This document shows positions 1 to 8,854 of a stretch of 63,772 nucleotides of DNA, in pieces; the first letter of the stretch is position 1; each line of letters opens with the position of its first letter. The position numbers and the translations under genes were made by a program. Source of the stretch: Ramlibacter tataouinensis (GTDB lineage: Bacteria; Pseudomonadota; Gammaproteobacteria; Burkholderiales; Burkholderiaceae_C); contig DIZF01000025.1 of NCBI GenBank assembly GCA_002427815.1, forward strand, positions 1 to 63,772, given 5' to 3'. The notes under the pieces were generated by a model. It did no database searches, was not told where the DNA came from, and saw nothing but the letters and a program-made list of their open reading frames with translations.

Positions 1-1361
1 CGCAGGTTCTCTTCCATCATCGGGCCCAGGATGAAGCCGAGCAACAGCGGCGCCGGCTCGCACCCGAGCTTGATGAACAGGTAACCGATGAAGCCGAAGG
101 CCCCCACCATCCAGACGTCGAAGGTGTTGTTGTTGGTGGAGTACACGCCGATGGCGCAGAACAGCACGATGGCCGGGAACAGCCACCGGTACGGCACCGT
201 CAGCAGCTTGATCCACATTCCGATCAGGGGCAGGTTCAGGATGATCAGCATCAGGTTGCCCAGCCACATCGAGACGATCAGGCCCCAGAACAGCTGCGGG
301 TTGCTGGTCATGACCTGCGGGCCCGGCTGGATGTTGTGGATGGTCATGGCGCCCACCATCAGCGCCATCACGGCATTGGGCGGAATGCCCAGCGTCAACA
401 GCGGGATGAAGGAGGTCTGCGCGCCGGCGTTGTTGGCCGACTCGGGCGCGGCGACGCCGCGGATGTTGCCCTTGCCGAACTCGATCTCGCCCGGCTTGCT
501 CTTGATCTTCTTTTCCAGCGCGTACGAGGCGAACGAGGCCAGCAGGGCGCCGCCGCCAGGCAGGATGCCCAGGGCCGAGCCCAGGAAGGTGCCGCGCAGC
601 ACGGCCGGGATCATGTCCTTGAAGTCCTGCTTGGTCGGCCACAAGCCCTGTACCTTCGCAGTGAACACCTCCCGCTTCTCGTCGCCCTGAGCCAGGTTGC
701 TGATGATTTCGCCGTAGCCGAACACGCCCATGGCGATCGCGATGAAGCCGATGCCGTCGGTGAGTTCCGGGATGTCGAACGAGTAGCGCGCCACGCCCGA
801 GTTCACGTCGGTGCCCACCAGGCCCAGCAGCAGGCCCAGCACGATCATGGCGATGGCCTTGATCAGCGAACCCGACGCCAGCACCACAGCGCCGATCAGG
901 CCCAGGATCATCAGCGAGAAGTATTCGGCCGGGCCGAACTTGAACGCCACCTCGGTCAACGGCGCCGCGAACGCGGCCAGGATCAGGGTGCCCACGCAGC
1001 CCGCAAAAAACGAGCCCAGGCCCGCTGCGGCCAGCGCGGGTCCGGCGCGGCCCTGGCGCGCCATCTGGTAGCCGTCGATGCAGGTTACCACCGACGAGGA
1101 TTCGCCCGGCAGGTTGACCAGGATGGCCGTTGTCGAGCCGCCGTACTGCGCGCCGTAATAGATGCCGGCCAGCATGATGAGGGCCGACACCGGCGGCAGC
1201 GCATAGGTCGCCGGCAACAGCATCGCGATGGTGGCGATCGGGCCGATGCCGGGCAGCACGCCGATCAGCGTGCCCAGCACGCAGCCGATAAAGCAGTACA
1301 GCAGGTTGATCGGCGTCACGGCGACGCCGAAGCCGGTCGCGAGGTTGGCAATCAGGTCCAT
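1..1361 (-). CDS. tctA: TctA-family tripartite tricarboxylate transporter large permease (partial)
   Basis: This is the large integral-membrane subunit of a TctABC-type secondary transporter, which imports citrate or other carboxylates captured by a periplasmic TctC protein. The reading frame is open from an ATG at 1361 to the left edge, so about 453 residues are visible and the C-terminus is missing (the family is about 500 residues). Family hallmarks are visible: the early GVLPGIGP loop, GIYYGAQYGGS followed by ILVNLPGE, and the second-half repeat GILPGGGALLASF with GIPPNAVMALM. An AAAAGGA ribosome site precedes the ATG. It lies 20 bases downstream of tctB in the same direction, so the two are surely co-transcribed. 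The substrate cannot be read from the sequence. Confidence 0.93.
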   Translation of the reverse strand, partial: MDLIANLATGFGVAVTPINLLYCFIGCVLGTLIGVLPGIGPIATIAMLLPATYALPPVSALIMLAGIYYGAQYGGSTTAILVNLPGESSSVVTCIDGYQMARQGRAGPALAAAGLGSFFAGCVGTLILAAFAAPLTEVAFKFGPAEYFSLMILGLIGAVVLASGSLIKAIAMIVLGLLLGLVGTDVNSGVARYSFDIPELTDGIGFIAIAMGVFGYGEIISNLAQGDEKREVFTAKVQGLWPTKQDFKDMIPAVLRGTFLGSALGILPGGGALLASFASYALEKKIKSKPGEIEFGKGNIRGVAAPESANNAGAQTSFIPLLTLGIPPNAVMALMVGAMTIHNIQPGPQVMTSNPQLFWGLIVSMWLGNLMLIILNLPLIGMWIKLLTVPYRWLFPAIVLFCAIGVYSTNNNTFDVWMVGAFGFIGYLFIKLGCEPAPLLLGFILGPMMEENL

Positions 1362-1381
1362 GGTGGTTATTCCTTTTATTT

Positions 1382-1870
1382 TCAGCCCGTGATGAACGTG
1401 GGCCAGACCTGGAACTGCAGTTTGAGCAGCAGGATGAAGGCCAGGTAGCTGCCGATCGCGAGAACGGTTCCCAGGATCAGCACCTCCTTCAAATCGAACT
1501 CGTCGCTGGCCAATGCCGACACGATCGTCAGCCCGTAAATGGCCACGATCATCCCCATGGCCGGCAGCCCGATGCTGGGCAGCCCGCCCAGCAGGACGCC
1601 GAACAGCAGGTTGGCGGCGATGATGAATCCCAGGGGGCGCCAGGCCCACTTGCCGATCGGCTCGCCGTCCTCGGTTTCGACCACCACCGCTTCGAAGATG
1701 ATGAACGCCCCCAGTCCCGCCAGCAGCAGGCCCAGCGTCAGCGGGAAATAGCCCGGGCCCATGCGGGCGCCTTCACCGATGGTGTAGGTGGTCGCGCCCC
1801 AGGCGAAGGCCAGGCCCACGGCGATGAACATGAGGCCGGAAAAGAAGTCTTTTTGACTTTTGATTTTCAT
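1382..1870 (-). CDS. tctB: TctB-family tripartite tricarboxylate transporter small permease
   Basis: This is the small four-helix membrane subunit that partners TctA. The 162-residue protein from MKIKSQKDF has four hydrophobic segments (about residues 8-26, 40-62, 72-110 and 125-152) and the typical motif MGPGYFPLTLGLLL near residue 37. I start it at the ATG at 1870 because GAGGAG lies just upstream; an in-frame ATG at 1903 would add 11 residues without improving the family fit. It is the first gene of the leftward tctBA unit and is divergent from tctD. The usual third component, the binding protein TctC, is not between tctB and tctD, where many relatives carry it. Confidence 0.9.
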   Translation of the reverse strand: MKIKSQKDFFSGLMFIAVGLAFAWGATTYTIGEGARMGPGYFPLTLGLLLAGLGAFIIFEAVVVETEDGEPIGKWAWRPLGFIIAANLLFGVLLGGLPSIGLPAMGMIVAIYGLTIVSALASDEFDLKEVLILGTVLAIGSYLAFILLLKLQFQVWPTFITG

Positions 1871-2002
1871 GACGGATAAGCTCCTCTGCAGTCGGTCTTG
1901 CAACGCCGATGATGATTGCTCTGTTTATATGACCGCATGCTGACCGGTGCGGTAAGTGGAAGTGCGTAGACTCTGCGTTTCAGAGGACGGGTACACCCAC
2001 AC
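1871..2002. promoter_or_regulatory. Divergent tctB/tctD control region with an inverted repeat
   Basis: This 132-base gap must hold the promoters of both tctBA (leftward) and tctDE (rightward). ACCGCA at 1932-1937 and TGCGGT at 1948-1953 form a 6-base inverted repeat with a 10-base spacer, so half-site centres are 16 bases apart. A TATAAA-like -10 element for the leftward transcript is readable on the minus strand at about 1924-1930. An OmpR-type regulator such as TctD could bind here, but that is inference; OmpR-family sites are more often direct repeats. Confidence 0.35.
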
Positions 2003-2692
2003 ATGAGGATCCTGCTGGTCGAAGACGACGTCGTGCTGCGCGACGTGATGGTGCGCAGCCTGCGTGACGCCGGGCATCGGGTCGACGTGGCCGGTGCAGT
2101 GGAGGAGGCCGACCATCTCTGGCGCGTCCAGGAGTTCGACGCGGTGCTGCTGGACCTGAACCTGCCGCATTCGGCGCACCCGCGCAGCGGGCTGGGCAGC
2201 GGCTTGACGGCGCTGCGTGCCGCCCGTGCCCGCGGCAACCGCACGCCCGTGCTGGTGCTGACGGCCCGCAACCGCACCGACGAAAGGATCGCGGGATTGA
2301 ACGCGGGGGCCGACGATTACCTCGGCAAGCCGTTCGACCTGGCCGAGGTGGAAGCGCGCCTGCGGGCGCTGGTGCGGCGCACCCAGGGCACCCAGGACCA
2401 TGTCCAGGTGGCCCGGCTGGCGCTGGACCGGCAGGCGCGCCGGTTCAAGCTCGATGGGCAGGACCTCGAGCTGCCCGCGCGTGAATTCGAAGTGCTGTGG
2501 GAACTCATGACGCCGGACGGGCGGGTCGTGAGCAAACGAGCCCTCTCGGCCAAGCTCTCCGACCTGGAAGACTGCCTCGGCGACAACGCACTGGAGGCGT
2601 TCATCTCAAGGTTGCGCCGCAAGCTGTCGGGATCGGGCGTGCGGATCCGCACCCTGCGGGGCCTGGGCTATGTGCTGGAGGCCGAGGCTTGA
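2003..2692 (+). CDS. tctD: TctD-like response regulator, OmpR/PhoB family
   Basis: This is a DNA-binding response regulator of 229 residues. The N-terminal receiver domain begins MRILLVEDD with acidic residues 8-9, the predicted phosphorylated Asp is D51 in LLDLNLP, and the switch Thr and Lys lie in VLTARN and GKPFD. A winged-helix effector domain follows from about residue 128, ending RIRTLRGLGYVLE. It is divergent from tctBA and its stop codon overlaps the start of the kinase gene, so it most likely forms a two-component pair that controls the carboxylate transporter. The region between VLLDLNLP and the next helix (PHSAHPRSGLGSG) is slightly longer than in most relatives. The ribosome site is weak. 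Confidence 0.9.
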   Translation: MRILLVEDDVVLRDVMVRSLRDAGHRVDVAGAVEEADHLWRVQEFDAVLLDLNLPHSAHPRSGLGSGLTALRAARARGNRTPVLVLTARNRTDERIAGLNAGADDYLGKPFDLAEVEARLRALVRRTQGTQDHVQVARLALDRQARRFKLDGQDLELPAREFEVLWELMTPDGRVVSKRALSAKLSDLEDCLGDNALEAFISRLRRKLSGSGVRIRTLRGLGYVLEAEA

Positions 2693-4107
2693 GCGGGCCC
2701 GAGGGCTATCCCTCGCTTGGCAACCGTGTCCTGCGCCACGTGATGGTGCCTCTGGCCCTGACGTGGATCGTCGGCGCGGTGCTGGCACTGGCCGTGGCGC
2801 ACTTTTTCACCCAGAACGCGTTCGACCGGTCCTTGCTCGATGACGCCTATCTGCTGGGCTCGAACGTGCATGAGGAGCGGGGCACCGTCCAGCTCGCGTT
2901 GTCGCCGCGCGAACTGGAGACGGTTCTCTACGATCCCGTGGAGACCCTGCATTTTTCGGTCACCGGGGCCGACGGCGCCCGGCTGGCGGGCGAGGCCGGC
3001 CTCGCGATGACGCCGGAACTCGGGCCGCTCGGACACCGGTTTGCCGAAATCCAGTTCAGGGGCGCGACCTTGCGCGCGGTGACATTGCGCCGGGATCTGC
3101 CGGTGCCCTTCGACATCGTTGTCGCCGAAACCCAGGTGGGGCGCACGGCCCTGCTGCGGCGGCTGTTGCTGTACTCGCTGGCACCGCAGCTGGTGCTGCT
3201 CGGGCTGGTCGCGTGGTGGGTCACCCGTCTGGTCACGGCCGATCTGCGTCCGCTGGCGCAGCTGCAGCAGGCAGTCGACAACCGCGATGCCAGCGACCTG
3301 GCGCCGGTGGAAGTTCCGGCCACCACGCGCGACACGGTTCGCCTCGCGGGCGCCATCAATTCGCTGCTGCAGCGGCTGGAGCGCAGTGTGCGCGCCCAGC
3401 GGGAATTCGCGGGCAACGTCGCGCACGAACTGCGCACGCCGCTGGCCGGCATCCGCGCCCTGGCCGAGTACGGCCTGGCCCAGAAGGACCCCGCATCCTG
3501 GCGCGAACAGCTCGAACGCATCGCCACCAGTCAGGCTCGCGCCAGCCGGATGGTGGACCAGCTGCTGGACCTGGCTGTGGCGAATGAAGCCGAGGCCGGG
3601 CTGAAGCTGGGGACAGTCCGGCTCGATGAGGTGGTGCGCGAGACCGTCCTGCGCTTTCTGCCGGCAGCGGATGCGGCGGGCGTGGACCTGGGCGCGCTGG
3701 GCATCGATGGGCCCACCGAGGTTCTCGGCGATTTCATGCTGATCAGCGGCATCCTCAACAACCTGCTGGACAACGCCCTGCGTTATGGCACCGACGCCGC
3801 CCACGGCCCGCCGGCCGTCACGGTGGCGATCGAGCAGGACGGGAACGAGACCGTGCTGTCGGTCCTGGACAATGGTTCGGGCCTGCCGGGCGAGATGCAG
3901 ATGAAGCTGATGGAACGCGGGGCGCAGGGCGACGCCGGCCAGCTGCTGGGGGAAGGCGTGGGACTGGGCCTCGCGCTGGTCGCGCAATATGCGCGGCTCA
4001 TGGGCGCGCGCATGACCCTGGGCAGCGGGCCCCAGGGCATCGGCTGGATCTGCCGCATCGCGTTTACGCAGGAACTGGCGGCAGCGTCGTCGCAGGCTGC
4101 CAGCTAG
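2689..4107 (+). CDS. tctE: TctE-like sensor histidine kinase
   Basis: This is a membrane sensor kinase of about 472 residues and the partner of TctD. A first membrane helix covers about residues 19-40, a periplasmic sensor segment runs to about 160, and a second helix to about 185. A HAMP linker follows, then the H-box around His246 (NVAHELRTP), an N-box (NNLLDNALRYG) and G-boxes (DNGSGLPG, GVGLGLALV). I start it at a TTG at 2689 that overlaps the tctD stop by two bases (TTGA); an ATG at 2743 is the alternative. The frame is open further upstream only because it overlaps tctD. The ligand is unknown but is probably a tricarboxylate, as for other TctE proteins. Confidence 0.88.
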   Translation: MSGPEGYPSLGNRVLRHVMVPLALTWIVGAVLALAVAHFFTQNAFDRSLLDDAYLLGSNVHEERGTVQLALSPRELETVLYDPVETLHFSVTGADGARLAGEAGLAMTPELGPLGHRFAEIQFRGATLRAVTLRRDLPVPFDIVVAETQVGRTALLRRLLLYSLAPQLVLLGLVAWWVTRLVTADLRPLAQLQQAVDNRDASDLAPVEVPATTRDTVRLAGAINSLLQRLERSVRAQREFAGNVAHELRTPLAGIRALAEYGLAQKDPASWREQLERIATSQARASRMVDQLLDLAVANEAEAGLKLGTVRLDEVVRETVLRFLPAADAAGVDLGALGIDGPTEVLGDFMLISGILNNLLDNALRYGTDAAHGPPAVTVAIEQDGNETVLSVLDNGSGLPGEMQMKLMERGAQGDAGQLLGEGVGLGLALVAQYARLMGARMTLGSGPQGIGWICRIAFTQELAAASSQAAS

Positions 4108-4601
4108 CGTTGCGGTGCCGGCAGCGCGAGCCCCGCCGCCTGCGCCACGCGCACACAATCCTTGATGTGTTCCTCGCCCAGGTAACGCAAGGCCGTGTAG
4201 CCCATGACGGCCGAGATCGCCTGGCCGGCCAGCGGCACGTATTTGGCGGCCTGTTGCACCGTCAGCCGTTTGCCCAGCGTCTGCGCCATCCGGATGACGA
4301 GGTCATGGGTGATGAATTTCCCGATCATCACCGAGCCCACCATCGCGAGGGCCTTTTGCACCTGCTCGCGCTTGTGCGCCGGCAACTGGTCGAGCTGCTG
4401 CGGCGTCAGCCCGAACTCGGCGTTGATGGCCGGCACCAGCCGCGACAGCAGGGCGGCATCCACGGCCCAGTCCAGCCCAGGCACCGGCACGGCGCTGGCG
4501 GCGGCACCGACGAGGGCACGCCGGTTCAGCAGCTTGCGGCTGCGTCGCACCGCACCCATCAGGATCTCGTTGCCTTCGGTGAGGCTCAGGGCAGTTTCCA
4601 T
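4104..4601 (-). CDS. Conserved hypothetical protein with hydrophobic helices (EcsC/DUF697-like features)
   Basis: This is a 165-residue protein of unknown function. It contains VPVPGLDWAVDAAL near residue 38, and AMVGSVMIGKF and KYVPLAGQAISAVMGYTALRYLG further on, which look like membrane-associated helical hairpins. The PVPGLDWAVD pattern recalls EcsC or DUF697-type proteins, but I cannot assign it firmly. It is convergent with tctE: the two stop codons overlap on a palindromic CTAG at 4104-4107, so no separate terminator is present. No strong ribosome site is visible before the chosen ATG. Its role is unknown. Confidence 0.7.
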   Translation of the reverse strand: METALSLTEGNEILMGAVRRSRKLLNRRALVGAAASAVPVPGLDWAVDAALLSRLVPAINAEFGLTPQQLDQLPAHKREQVQKALAMVGSVMIGKFITHDLVIRMAQTLGKRLTVQQAAKYVPLAGQAISAVMGYTALRYLGEEHIKDCVRVAQAAGLALPAPQR

Positions 4602-4641
4602 AATTTGTAGCTGGGGCGCCAGCGGCCCGACTCAAGAGGGA

Positions 4642-6678
4642 TCAACGCGCCGTTTCAATGGCATCGATGTCGCCCGAGAGGGCCAGCCAGCGCTCCTCCA
4701 GCTTGAGCAGCTGCTCGCTGACGGCTTTCAGCCGCCTGCCGATCTGCGCGAGCTCGGACGGCGGCGCGGCGCCGGCGAGGCGCGTCTCCAGCGTCGACTT
4801 TTCCGCCTGGAGCTGCGCCATCTTCTGCTCGGCCTGCTCCAGTTCGCGCTTCAGCGGCCGGACGCGCGCCCCCAACTCCTGGCGCTGCTGCGCATCGTGC
4901 TTGCGCTGTTCCTGCGGCGTGAGCGCGGGCCGGGCCTCGGCGGCGGCGCTGGCGATGGCGGGTTCCGGCTTCGCCGGCTGGGTCGCTTGTGCTCCCGCGG
5001 CGCTCTCCACGCGCGCCAGCTCGCGCAGGCGTTTCGATTCGTCCAGCAGGTAGCGCTGGTAATCGTCGAGGTCACCGTCGAACGATGCGACCTGGCCCCG
5101 GCCCACCAGCCAGAACTCGTCGCACACGGCGCGCAGCAGCGCACGGTCGTGGCTGACCAGCATCACCGTTCCTTCGAACTCGTTGAGCGCCATCGACAGC
5201 GCCTCGCGCGTGGCCAGGTCCAGGTGATTGGTCGGTTCGTCCAGCAGCAGCAGGTTCGGCCGCTGCCACACGATCATGGCCAGCACCAGCCGCGCTTTTT
5301 CGCCGCCGCTCATGGTGCCCACCGTCTGCTTGACCATGTCGCCGCTGAAGTTGAAGGTGCCCAGGAAGTTGCGCAGGTCCTGTTCGCGGCTGGACTCTCC
5401 CGAATTGGGACCCAGCTCGCGGGCCAGCCGCGCCATGTGCTCCAGCGGGGTGTCCTGCGGCCGCAGCACGTCCAGCTCCTGCTGCGCGAAATAGCCGATG
5501 TTCAGGCCCTTGCCTTCGGTGATGGTGCCGCCCAGGGCCGGGATGTCGCGGGCGATGGTCTTGACCAGCGTCGACTTGCCCTGGCCGTTGGCGCCCAGGA
5601 TGCCGATGCGCTGCCCGGCCAGGACCGAGCGGCTGACGCCGCGCAGGATGATCTTGGGACTGCCGGCCGGGTCCTCCGCGGAAGGCCGGTAGCCGAACAC
5701 CGCATCCCGGATCGCCAGCATCGGGTTGGGCAGGTTGGCCGGCTCCTTGAACTCGAAGGTGAAATCCGCGTCCGCCAGCACCGGCGCGATCTTCTCCATC
5801 CGCTCCAGCGCCTTGACGCGGCTTTGCGCCTGCTTGGCCTTGGAGGCCTTGGCCTTGAAGCGGTCGATGAACTTCTGCAGATGGGCGATCTTTTCCTTCT
5901 GTTTGGAAAAGGCCGACTGCTGCAGTTCCAGCTGCTGGGACCGCAGGGTCTCGAAGGCGCTGTAATTGCCGCCGTAGCGCGTGAGCTGCTGCCGCTCGAT
6001 GTGCAGGGTGACGTTGGTCACGGCGTCGAGGAATTCGCGGTCGTGGCTGATCACGATCAGCGTGCCGTCGTAGCGCTTGAGCCAGGCTTCCAGCCACACC
6101 AGCGCATCGAGGTCCAGGTGGTTGGTGGGTTCGTCCAGCAGCAACAGGTCCGACGGGCACATCAGCGCGCGCGCCAGTTGCAGCCGCATGCGCCAGCCGC
6201 CCGAAAAGCTGTTGACCGGCTGATACAGCTCGTCGGTCCGGAAGCCCAGCCCCAGGATGAGGGACTGGGCGCGTGGCACGGCGTCGTGCTCGCCGGCATC
6301 GGCCAGATCCGAATGCAGGTGGGCGATCGCCATGCCGAGGTCCGCACTGTCCAGGTTCTGGTCATGACGCTCTTCGGCGCGTGCCAGGGCCTGGCGCAAC
6401 TCCATCAAACGGGTGTCGCCGCCCAGCACGAAGTCGGTGGCCGGCTCATCGGTATCCGGCATGTCCTGCGCGACTTGGCCCAGGCGCCACTGCGACGGCA
6501 TCGAGAAATCGCCGCTGTCCTCGTGCAGGCTCCCGTTGATGAGGCCGAACAGGGTCGACTTGCCGGCACCGTTGCGCCCGACCAGGCCGATCTTTTCGCC
6601 CGGGTTCAGCGTGACGGAGACGTTGTCCAGCAGCACCTTCGCGCTGCGGCGAAGGGTGAGATTGCGCAGGGTGATCAC
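4642..6678 (-). CDS. yheS: ABC-F family ATP-binding protein (YheS-like)
   Basis: This is a soluble tandem-ATPase protein of the ABC-F class, which acts on ribosomes rather than on transport. It has 678 residues. The first cassette has Walker A GRNGAGKST at 34-42, signature FSGGWRMRLQLARAL and Walker B LLLLDEPTNHLDLD. A charged linker (KAKASKAKQAQSRVKALERM) leads to the second cassette, with GANGQGKST near 359, MSGGEKARLVLAMIVW and LLLLDEPTNHLDL. A coiled-coil tail covers about residues 560-675. No membrane segments are present. The start is a GTG at 6678 that overlaps the upstream gene's stop in a GTGA, indicating translational coupling. Order and length match E. coli YheS. Confidence 0.93.
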   Translation of the reverse strand: MITLRNLTLRRSAKVLLDNVSVTLNPGEKIGLVGRNGAGKSTLFGLINGSLHEDSGDFSMPSQWRLGQVAQDMPDTDEPATDFVLGGDTRLMELRQALARAEERHDQNLDSADLGMAIAHLHSDLADAGEHDAVPRAQSLILGLGFRTDELYQPVNSFSGGWRMRLQLARALMCPSDLLLLDEPTNHLDLDALVWLEAWLKRYDGTLIVISHDREFLDAVTNVTLHIERQQLTRYGGNYSAFETLRSQQLELQQSAFSKQKEKIAHLQKFIDRFKAKASKAKQAQSRVKALERMEKIAPVLADADFTFEFKEPANLPNPMLAIRDAVFGYRPSAEDPAGSPKIILRGVSRSVLAGQRIGILGANGQGKSTLVKTIARDIPALGGTITEGKGLNIGYFAQQELDVLRPQDTPLEHMARLARELGPNSGESSREQDLRNFLGTFNFSGDMVKQTVGTMSGGEKARLVLAMIVWQRPNLLLLDEPTNHLDLATREALSMALNEFEGTVMLVSHDRALLRAVCDEFWLVGRGQVASFDGDLDDYQRYLLDESKRLRELARVESAAGAQATQPAKPEPAIASAAAEARPALTPQEQRKHDAQQRQELGARVRPLKRELEQAEQKMAQLQAEKSTLETRLAGAAPPSELAQIGRRLKAVSEQLLKLEERWLALSGDIDAIETAR

Positions 6679-7931
6679 GCGGGCCTTTTCACGCTCAGAC
6701 GCGAGAATGCCTGGGCGAAGTCGGCCAGCAGATCGTCCCGCGCTTCGATGCCCACCGAAACGCGGATCAGCGAGTCGGCGATCTCCATGCTGGCGCGTTG
6801 CTCGGCGCCCATTTCCCAGAAGATGGTGCGGGCCACCGGCAGCGCCAGGGTGCGGTTGTCGCCGAGATGGCTGGCTTTGATCACCAGTTGCAGGGCGTTG
6901 AGCACCTCGAACGGGTCGATGCCGGGGACCGATTCGAAACTCAGCAGGGCGCCGAAGTTCCGGAACAGGGCGCGTGAGCGGGCGTGTTGCGGATGACTGG
7001 CCAGCCCCGGGTAATGCACGCGGGCCACCAGCGGCTGCGCTTCCAGCCATTGGGCCAGGGCCAGGGTGTTGGCGCAGGCACGATCCATCCGCAGTGCCAG
7101 CGTTTCGGCGCCGGCGGCGATGCGATGTCCGTGCTCGGCGCTGAGGGTCGCGCCGATGTCGCGCAGGCCTTTCTTGCGGATCTGCAGCAGGCCCCAGCCG
7201 GTAGCGGGACCCTTTCGATAGGCCGGCAGCAGGTTGGGGTAGCGGTCCCAGTCGAAGCGGCCGGTGTCCGAAACCGATCCGCCCAGGGCATTGCCATGGC
7301 CGCAGATCGACTTGCTCAGCGAATGCACCACCAGCGACGCCCCGACCGATTTGGGCTGGAACAGATGCGGCGTGGTCATGGTGCTGTCGACCACATAAAG
7401 CAGCCCATGCTCGGCGCACAGGGTGCCGATGCCGGCCAGGTCCGCGACCTGGGTGCGCGGGTTGGCGATGGTCTCCACGAACACCATGCGGGTTTGCGGA
7501 CGCAGCGCCGCTGCCACATTCGCGGCGTCGGTTGCGTCCACCAGGCTGACTTCGCAGCCGAGCTGCGTCAAGGTGTTCATCCAGCTCGCGGTGTTGCCGA
7601 ACAGGAATCGGCTGGCCACCACATGGTCGCCTTTCTTCAGCAGGGCCAGCAGGGACGAGCAGATGGCCGCCATGCCGGTGGCGAAGCACACCGTGCCGAC
7701 CGCGTCCTCCATCAGGCTGATCTTGGTCTCCAGCGCAGCCGTGGTGGGATTGCCCTGCCGGCCGTAGATGTGGCCACTGCGCTGCCCCTGGAAGACGGCG
7801 GTGAGCTCCTCCGCGGTCGCATAGCCATAGGCCGTGGCGATGTGCAGCGGTTTGAGCACCGCGCCGTGCTCCACAGCCGCCAGCCGGTCGGCGTGCAGGA
7901 TGCGGGTGGTGATGTCTTGGGTCATGTCCAT
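6675..7931 (-). CDS. Cystathionine gamma-synthase family PLP-dependent sulfur-amino-acid enzyme
   Basis: This is a PLP enzyme of the Cys/Met metabolism family (418 residues). Lys207 in HSLSKSICGHG is the predicted cofactor lysine; YGRQGNPT near residue 56, FATGMAAI near 83 and VDSTMTTPHLFQPK near 181 are family signatures. Members make cystathionine or homocysteine from activated homoserine, or cleave such thioethers; sequence alone does not separate these here. The ATG at 7925 overlaps the prmB stop (ATGA) and is a good alternative to 7931. Its own stop overlaps the GTG of the ABC-F gene, so prmB, this gene and yheS look translationally coupled. Confidence 0.88.
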   Translation of the reverse strand: MDMTQDITTRILHADRLAAVEHGAVLKPLHIATAYGYATAEELTAVFQGQRSGHIYGRQGNPTTAALETKISLMEDAVGTVCFATGMAAICSSLLALLKKGDHVVASRFLFGNTASWMNTLTQLGCEVSLVDATDAANVAAALRPQTRMVFVETIANPRTQVADLAGIGTLCAEHGLLYVVDSTMTTPHLFQPKSVGASLVVHSLSKSICGHGNALGGSVSDTGRFDWDRYPNLLPAYRKGPATGWGLLQIRKKGLRDIGATLSAEHGHRIAAGAETLALRMDRACANTLALAQWLEAQPLVARVHYPGLASHPQHARSRALFRNFGALLSFESVPGIDPFEVLNALQLVIKASHLGDNRTLALPVARTIFWEMGAEQRASMEIADSLIRVSVGIEARDDLLADFAQAFSRLSVKRPA

Positions 7932-8797
7932 TCCAGTTTCAACAGGTCTTCCCGCGTGACCAGCAGGACGTGGTCGTCGCCGGCGCTGGCTTCCAGCCAG
8001 ACCGCTTCCAGCCGCGGGAAGGCGGATTCGAAATGATCGCGCTCGTTGCCGATTTCCAGCACCAGCACGCCTTGCGTCTTCATGTGCGCCGGGGCTTCGC
8101 GCAGCAGCGAGCGCACGAAGTCCATCCCGTCAACGCCACCGGCCAGGGCCAGCTGGGGTTCGGCCTGGTATTCAGCGGGCAGTTGCGCCATGCTGTTCGC
8201 GTTGACGTAAGGGGGATTACACAGGATCAGGTCGTACGGTCCGGCCACCGAGCGCAGCCCATCCGATTGAACGATGCGGATGCGTTCCTGCAAACCGTGT
8301 TTGTCGACATTGATCCGCGCGATCTCGAGTGCTTCGGGCGAGATGTCGGCCGCATCGACCGTGACCTCGGGCCAGGCCATGGCGGCCAGCACAGCCAGGC
8401 TTCCGTTGCCGGTACACAGGTCCAGCACCTGGTGCGTAGCCTCGCCCAGCCACCGATCGATAGCTCCGTCCATGATCAGTTCGGCGATGAAGCTGCGCGG
8501 CACGATGCTGCGCTCGTCCACATAGAAAGGCACGCCTTGCAGCCAGGCCTCGCGGGTCAGGTAGGCGGCCGGTTTGCGCGACCGGATGCGCTCGGCAATG
8601 AGTTCGTGAACGTCATCCCGCTGCTGCGGCGACACGGCCATGCCACCAACGGCATCGAGCTCGTCCAATGGCATACCCAGGCGCCACAGCACCAGCCAGG
8701 CCGCTTCGTCGAAGGCGTTGGCTGTGCCATGGCCGAAGGCGACGCCGGCTTGGTCCAGCTGCCTGGCGCTCTTGCGCACGAGTTCAATGAGGGTCAT
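7922..8797 (-). CDS. prmB: 50S ribosomal protein L3 glutamine N5-methyltransferase
   Basis: This HemK/PrmB-type SAM-dependent methyltransferase modifies the side-chain amide of a glutamine in ribosomal protein L3. The 291-residue protein has an N-terminal helical domain (1-110), a SAM-binding loop DLCTGNGSLA at 126-135, an acidic residue after the second strand (DAADIS), and the diagnostic NPPY at 194-197. The N-terminal region (RKSARQLDQAGVAFGHGT) matches PrmB rather than PrmC. It lies in the leftward series, 57 bases after dapE, and overlaps the PLP enzyme gene by a few bases. Confidence 0.9.
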   Translation of the reverse strand: MTLIELVRKSARQLDQAGVAFGHGTANAFDEAAWLVLWRLGMPLDELDAVGGMAVSPQQRDDVHELIAERIRSRKPAAYLTREAWLQGVPFYVDERSIVPRSFIAELIMDGAIDRWLGEATHQVLDLCTGNGSLAVLAAMAWPEVTVDAADISPEALEIARINVDKHGLQERIRIVQSDGLRSVAGPYDLILCNPPYVNANSMAQLPAEYQAEPQLALAGGVDGMDFVRSLLREAPAHMKTQGVLVLEIGNERDHFESAFPRLEAVWLEASAGDDHVLLVTREDLLKLEWT

Positions 8798-8854
8798 CGG
8801 AATGGGAATGGGAAAAGGGAGACGCGAATCCTTCGCGTCCTGGGCGTGCGGCTT

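Noticed and set aside
6679..7689. N-terminal extension of the ABC-F frame
   Set aside because: It overlaps the PLP-enzyme gene in another frame and has no ABC motifs. The GTG at 6678 in a GTGA overlap gives the normal start.
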